Source of the DNA: Verrucomicrobiota bacterium
GTDB taxonomy: Bacteria; Verrucomicrobiota; Verrucomicrobiia; Chthoniobacterales; UBA10450
Assembly (NCBI GenBank): GCA_003219995.1
Contig: QHRC01000078.1
Coordinates: forward strand, 1-8,475
Direction: 5' to 3'
DNA: 8,475 bases
Made by a program: the position numbers and the translations under genes. A model generated the notes under the pieces. It did not search any database. It was not told the origin of the DNA and saw only the letters and a program-made list of their open reading frames with translations. Every line of letters starts with the position of its first letter. Position 1 is the first letter of the stretch. Of this stretch, positions 5,537 through 8,475 are shown one piece after another.

Positions 5537-7459
5537 TTATTTCTCGGGCTTCTTTGGCGCAAGATCAGCCACAATTTTCTTGAAACGCGCTTCACCGCGC
5601 AGCGGATCCCAATAGGGATGCAGCTTCAAGTTGCCATAGCTCAAAGTACTTGGGATTTGCAGCGTTGCGGTGATCTGCTGAATGGCGCGATCCTTCTCGT
5701 CACACCACGCGTAAATGACGCCCAAATATTTCATCACCTCTGCGCCGTCGATGGAGTCTTTGGTAATGGGCAATAGCTCGACAGCGTGGAGCCCTTCTCG
5801 AAGTGCTTCTTCTTTGCGGCCAAGTCCGGCATCAATCAGCCCTAGCACGGTAAAACCGGGACCATAGTCGGGTTGCTCGCGCACCGTTTTTTCCACTTCC
5901 GCGCGCGCGGCAAGGAAAGCGGCTTGCGCAGCGTCGTCGTCACCTCGAACACGCGCGGCCAAAGCTGCACACCACGAGCGGGGAAAATTCAGGTCCGCCG
6001 CTGTCCCGCTTGCCGGTATCGCAGCCAAAGCTTGGGCGACTGCCACCGGATCGCGTTCACAGAGCGCAACATAGAACCATTGGGCCGCTAGGTCTGGCGC
6101 CTTTGCTGGGTCTTCGGCCAAAGTTTTTCTGACGGTTTCATCCAGCGGCCGCGGGTCGGCTTTCCATTCAAGATCGACAAGCGCACGGGTGATACGGGTA
6201 TCGACATCGCGGGGAATCAACTTAAGCGCACGATCCAACGCAGCAGCCATCGCCCCGAACTGCCGGAATTCCTGGTAACTGAGCGCGATCTGCTGGAGCA
6301 TAAAAAAATTCCGCGGATCGAGTTCGAGTGCTCTTTGCAAGCTCCGAGCGGATTCGCTCCAGAGTCCCTGGCGGCGATCCATGTAGCCGGTTAACTCGAA
6401 GATTTCCGAGTTGTTCGGTAAAGCGCGCTGGGCGAGTGCGAGCTCCGTGCGTGCATGATCATAATCGAGATAGCAGCGGTAGAAAAAGTTGGCTCGAGCG
6501 AGATGGGTCTCGCCCGCATCAGGACGCAGGCGAACGACAGCTTTCAGCGCCGCATCCGCCGACGCACGACGGGTCGGCGTGTGATCCAGGCCGAAGAAAT
6601 ACAAATAGTCATGTGCGGCGGATAACTCGCAGTACGCGAGATAAAAATCCGGGTCGCGCGCGATGGCTTGATCGAGCAACTGAACGGCTTCACGTAGTTT
6701 TTCGTCGATTTGAGCATTGAGAGAAATGGTTGCGATGAGCGCCTCCGCCCGTACGTAGAGCCCGTAGGCGGCAAGATCCTTGGTCGGGCGTTCCGCGATG
6801 GCAGCTTTCTCCTTTGATGAAACGGTGGCTCGGAGGTCCGAGACAGTTCGCTGCACGATTTCACTTTGGATTGCAAAGACTTCGCCCAAATCGCGCTCGT
6901 AAGTTTCCGCCCATAAATGAGCGTCTGTGCGAGCATCGGTCAATTGAGCGGTGATGCGTACCTTTTTACCGGCTTGGCGAACACTTCCCTCCAAGACGTA
7001 AGCAACCCCGAGGCTTTCAGCAATCTCGCGTAAGTTGCGTGCGGTGCCAGCGGCGTAACTATTGACCGAAGTGCGGCTGATCACCTTGAGATCCGCGACT
7101 TTGGAAAGCGCAGTGAGAATGTCGCCCTGCACACCGTCGGCCAGGAATGCACTTTCTTTATCCTCGCTGAGATTCTCGAAAGGGAGCACCGCGACACTCT
7201 TTTCCGCGAGCAAAGGCGCATTGCCGTCTTCTGCCGATGTTGACGAACTGATTAGCTGAGGCGCTAACTGGCGTGATAGACTCCAGAAACCCAATCCCAT
7301 ACCTATCGCTACCGCAATCAGTAAAACGGCAGTCAAGAGGCGCTTAAGCTTGGGTCCGGAATCCAACGAACCGTTCGTGTTTGCAAACTTTTCCGGTGTT
7401 TCGCGCCTGTGCTGTATCAGTTTTTGCGGGTTTCCAACCTCAGGTGTGTAGAGATTCAT
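5537..7459 (-). CDS. Membrane-anchored TolB-N/FlgO-like domain protein with TPR repeats
   Basis: The 640-residue protein has a short hydrophilic N-terminus (1-38), one membrane helix (about 41-61), a FlgO/TolB-N-like domain (about 85-210) and a long alpha-helical TPR region (about 225-640). The domain begins KSVAVLPFENLSEDKESAFLADGVQGDILTALS at 87-119 and includes ISRTSV (127-132), YVLEGSVRQAGKKVRITAQLTDA (154-176) and HLWAETYERDL (181-191). TPR-type signatures include AVQLLDQAIARDPDFYLAYCELS (258-280) and ARSLQRALELDPRN (371-384). Related proteins often carry an N-terminal Ser/Thr kinase, TIR, adenylate cyclase or winged-helix domain before this module. Here none is present, and an in-frame TAA at 7490-7492 prevents extension. 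The soluble part probably faces the periplasm and serves as a protein-interaction scaffold, but its partner and function are unknown. It is transcribed divergently from a membrane sensor gene, and there is no clear Shine-Dalgarno sequence. Confidence 0.85.
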   Translation of the reverse strand: MNLYTPEVGNPQKLIQHRRETPEKFANTNGSLDSGPKLKRLLTAVLLIAVAIGMGLGFWSLSRQLAPQLISSSTSAEDGNAPLLAEKSVAVLPFENLSEDKESAFLADGVQGDILTALSKVADLKVISRTSVNSYAAGTARNLREIAESLGVAYVLEGSVRQAGKKVRITAQLTDARTDAHLWAETYERDLGEVFAIQSEIVQRTVSDLRATVSSKEKAAIAERPTKDLAAYGLYVRAEALIATISLNAQIDEKLREAVQLLDQAIARDPDFYLAYCELSAAHDYLYFFGLDHTPTRRASADAALKAVVRLRPDAGETHLARANFFYRCYLDYDHARTELALAQRALPNNSEIFELTGYMDRRQGLWSESARSLQRALELDPRNFFMLQQIALSYQEFRQFGAMAAALDRALKLIPRDVDTRITRALVDLEWKADPRPLDETVRKTLAEDPAKAPDLAAQWFYVALCERDPVAVAQALAAIPASGTAADLNFPRSWCAALAARVRGDDDAAQAAFLAARAEVEKTVREQPDYGPGFTVLGLIDAGLGRKEEALREGLHAVELLPITKDSIDGAEVMKYLGVIYAWCDEKDRAIQQITATLQIPSTLSYGNLKLHPYWDPLRGEARFKKIVADLAPKKPEK

Positions 7460-7533
7460 GAAGTAATTCCGAATGTGGTGTTGACCTTGTTATTTCTCAG
7501 GTTTGGGGAAGGCGGACTGTCAGTGCCGGTGTT

Positions 7534-7591
7534 GCGCGGTGGCCCTCTGCCCGCCCCTTGCAAAGCAAAATACGTTCCAGTACCACCGCGC
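7534..7591. repeat. Perfect 9-bp inverted repeat with 40-nt spacer
   Basis: GCGCGGTGG at 7534-7542 and CCACCGCGC at 7583-7591 are exact reverse complements. The spacer contains a small hairpin, TTGC at 7558-7561 with GCAA at 7565-7568. The whole could form a long stem-loop in RNA or be two half-sites for a regulator. Its role is unknown. Confidence 0.4.
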
Positions 7592-7649
7592 TCCAGCAGG
7601 TCTGCGGGGTCGCCTGACTCGTGCTTGCTTGAGGAAGCCGTTGGCACAT

Positions 7650-7667
7650 AGCGGAATTTTTTCCGCT
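7650..7667 (+). promoter_or_regulatory. Perfect hairpin in the leader of the sensor gene
   Basis: AGCGGAA at 7650-7656 pairs exactly with TTCCGCT at 7661-7667 around a TTTT loop. It ends 49 nt before the sensor gene ATG. There is no T-run after the stem, so it is unlikely to be a terminator. It could be an operator palindrome or a leader RNA structure. Confidence 0.35.
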
Positions 7668-7707
7668 CGGCTCGAAAGTAGCTCTTACGCTCTGGAAATC
7701 GGGAATT

Positions 7708-7711
7708 GAGG
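7708..7711 (+). promoter_or_regulatory. Shine-Dalgarno sequence of the sensor gene
   Basis: GAGG (within TTGAGGG) lies 5 nt before the ATG at 7717. It supports that start and is the only clear Shine-Dalgarno match at any start codon in this window. Confidence 0.6.
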
Positions 7712-7716
7712 GTACC

Positions 7717-8475
7717 ATGCAAGAACTGCGCGATCGACCCATCCGGCAAAAAATTACCTTCGTGATCATGACGATCGCGGGCGTAGTGCTGCTACTCGCA
7801 TTTGCAGCTCTGTTTTGCTTCCAAGCGTACACCTTGAAGCAGCACTCCGTCCACGAACTTGCCGTCGTGGGCCAGATCACGGCCCACAACTGTGCCGCGG
7901 CGGTCATGTTCAAGGATGAGGATGCCGCCACCCAAATCCTTGGTGGAATTAAAACGATGCCGCAGATCGTCAGTGCACGGCTTGAGCTTATCGACCAGCA
8001 GCGGCTGGCTTTTTTTGGAGCCGCACGGGACGAAACCGAAATCAAAGCAGCGCGATTGAAATCGGGTTTCCGGATCAATGGCGATCGCATCCTCCTGGCG
8101 CAGCCAGTGATGCTCAGTGGCACGCGCGAAGGAACTCTCTACCTGTTGGCCGATTTGCATGCGATGACATCGCAGCTGCTAAAACTGTACGGCGGCGTCT
8201 TTGCTCTGGGTCTCGTTGCCTCGCTCCTTGTCGCTTTCGTTCTTTCCAGTCAATTTCTGCGTTTCATTACCGATCCGATTCTTCGGCTCGCTGGCACCGC
8301 GCGTACGATCGCAGACCACAACGACTACTCCGTTCGCGCAAACAAAGTGTGCGGCGACGAGGTGGGCGTTCTGACTGATGCCTTCAATCAAATGTTGGCC
8401 CAGATCCAATCGCAAGACAGCGCGCTGCGCAAAGCCGAGGAGAAATACAGACTCATATTTGAAGACGCCATCGAG
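7717..8475 (+). CDS. Membrane sensor with CHASE8-like, HAMP and PAS domains, probable sensor histidine kinase (partial, 3' end off window)
   Basis: The frame is open from ATG 7717 to the last base, 253 codons without a stop. Residues 1-12 are a basic cytosolic start (MQELRDRPIRQK), with membrane helix 1 at about 13-36. A periplasmic sensor domain at about 40-155 has HELAVVGQITAHNCAAAVMFKDEDAA (46-71), the pattern of the CHASE8 domain found in YfiN-like and histidine kinase receptors. Helix 2 is at about 160-182, then a HAMP linker at about 184-237 (ITDPILRLAGTARTIA; DEVGVLTDAFNQML at 215-228 plus linker helix). The final residues EKYRLIFEDAIE (242-253) are the usual start of a PAS domain. The catalytic part is outside the window, so histidine kinase versus diguanylate cyclase cannot be decided; PAS after HAMP is common in hybrid kinases. 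A Shine-Dalgarno sequence 5 nt upstream supports the start. It is divergent from the TPR gene. Confidence 0.82.
   Translation, partial: MQELRDRPIRQKITFVIMTIAGVVLLLAFAALFCFQAYTLKQHSVHELAVVGQITAHNCAAAVMFKDEDAATQILGGIKTMPQIVSARLELIDQQRLAFFGAARDETEIKAARLKSGFRINGDRILLAQPVMLSGTREGTLYLLADLHAMTSQLLKLYGGVFALGLVASLLVAFVLSSQFLRFITDPILRLAGTARTIADHNDYSVRANKVCGDEVGVLTDAFNQMLAQIQSQDSALRKAEEKYRLIFEDAIE

Larger units (their letters stand above)
7460..7716. promoter_or_regulatory. Divergent intergenic region between the TPR gene and the sensor gene
   Basis: These 257 bp must hold the promoters of both divergent genes. I cannot identify a confident -35/-10 pair on either strand: a TTGACC at 7481-7486 lacks a -10 partner, and TTGGCAC at 7641-7647 resembles only the -24 half of a sigma-54 site. 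The region has three inverted repeats: GCGCGGTGG at 7534-7542 with its complement at 7583-7591, TTGC/GCAA at 7558-7568, and the hairpin at 7650-7667. Short open frames here have no recognisable protein character. It is a candidate regulatory region by position. Confidence 0.5.

Noticed and set aside
5354..5776. Plus-strand frame of 140 codons over the intergenic region and the end of the TPR gene
   Set aside because: Much of it is antisense to the conserved C-terminus of the TPR protein, with no family likeness.
7481..7510. TTGACC as a plus-strand -35 box
   Set aside because: No acceptable -10 hexamer lies 16-18 nt downstream.
7641..7657. Possible sigma-54 promoter (TTGGCAC)
   Set aside because: Only the -24 half fits; the expected -12 element is GGAAT rather than TTGC.
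7456..7749. Minus-strand open frame of 97 codons across the divergent region, and plus-strand frames at 7409-7651 and 7503-7709
   Set aside because: They overlap known gene ends, have biased composition and no domain character; more likely chance frames in a regulatory or repeat region.
7497..8123. Minus-strand frame of 208 codons
   Set aside because: It is antisense to the well-supported sensor gene and its protein has no recognisable character.

Overview
The window is a stretch of bacterial chromosome with moderately high GC. It carries seven protein genes, two of them cut by the window edges. I see no rRNA, tRNA, CRISPR array, transposase or phage gene. The RpoC C-terminus, the short EF-Ts, the TolB-N/FlgO-like TPR protein, the PE-ligase LigD and the CHASE8-type sensor together suggest a soil bacterium of the PVC group, most likely Verrucomicrobiota (Spartobacteria/Chthoniobacterales-like). 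That is an inference from protein character, not a measured placement.

Left part (1-2540, all + strand) is housekeeping: the 3' end of rpoC (RNA polymerase beta'), a PduO-type cob(I)alamin adenosyltransferase gene, then rpsB (ribosomal protein S2) and tsf (EF-Ts). rpsB-tsf is a classic translation operon. A strong hairpin followed by a T-rich run ends exactly at the rpsB start codon, so the entry to this operon looks like a terminator or attenuator. Middle (2541-4382, + strand): a 90-bp imperfect palindromic element, then a two-domain LigD (3'-phosphoesterase plus ATP-dependent ligase, no polymerase domain). Its interdomain linker holds a run of nine A and an in-frame REP-like palindrome.

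Right part: a 10-TM EamA/DMT-family transporter gene (minus, converging on ligD), and a membrane-anchored TolB-N/FlgO-like TPR protein (minus). Divergent from the latter is the 5' part of a CHASE8-HAMP-PAS membrane sensor (plus) that runs off the window. The 257-bp divergent intergenic region has several inverted repeats.

Across the window, six start codons are visible with their upstream sequence in addition to that of the sensor gene. None of the six has a convincing Shine-Dalgarno sequence; only the sensor gene does. Three short GC-rich palindromic elements share a GTAG-CGGCGG theme and look like a dispersed repeat family. I found no clear new multi-gene system. The items most worth checking are the rpsB leader hairpin, the A9 tract and palindrome inside the ligD linker, and the repeat family.
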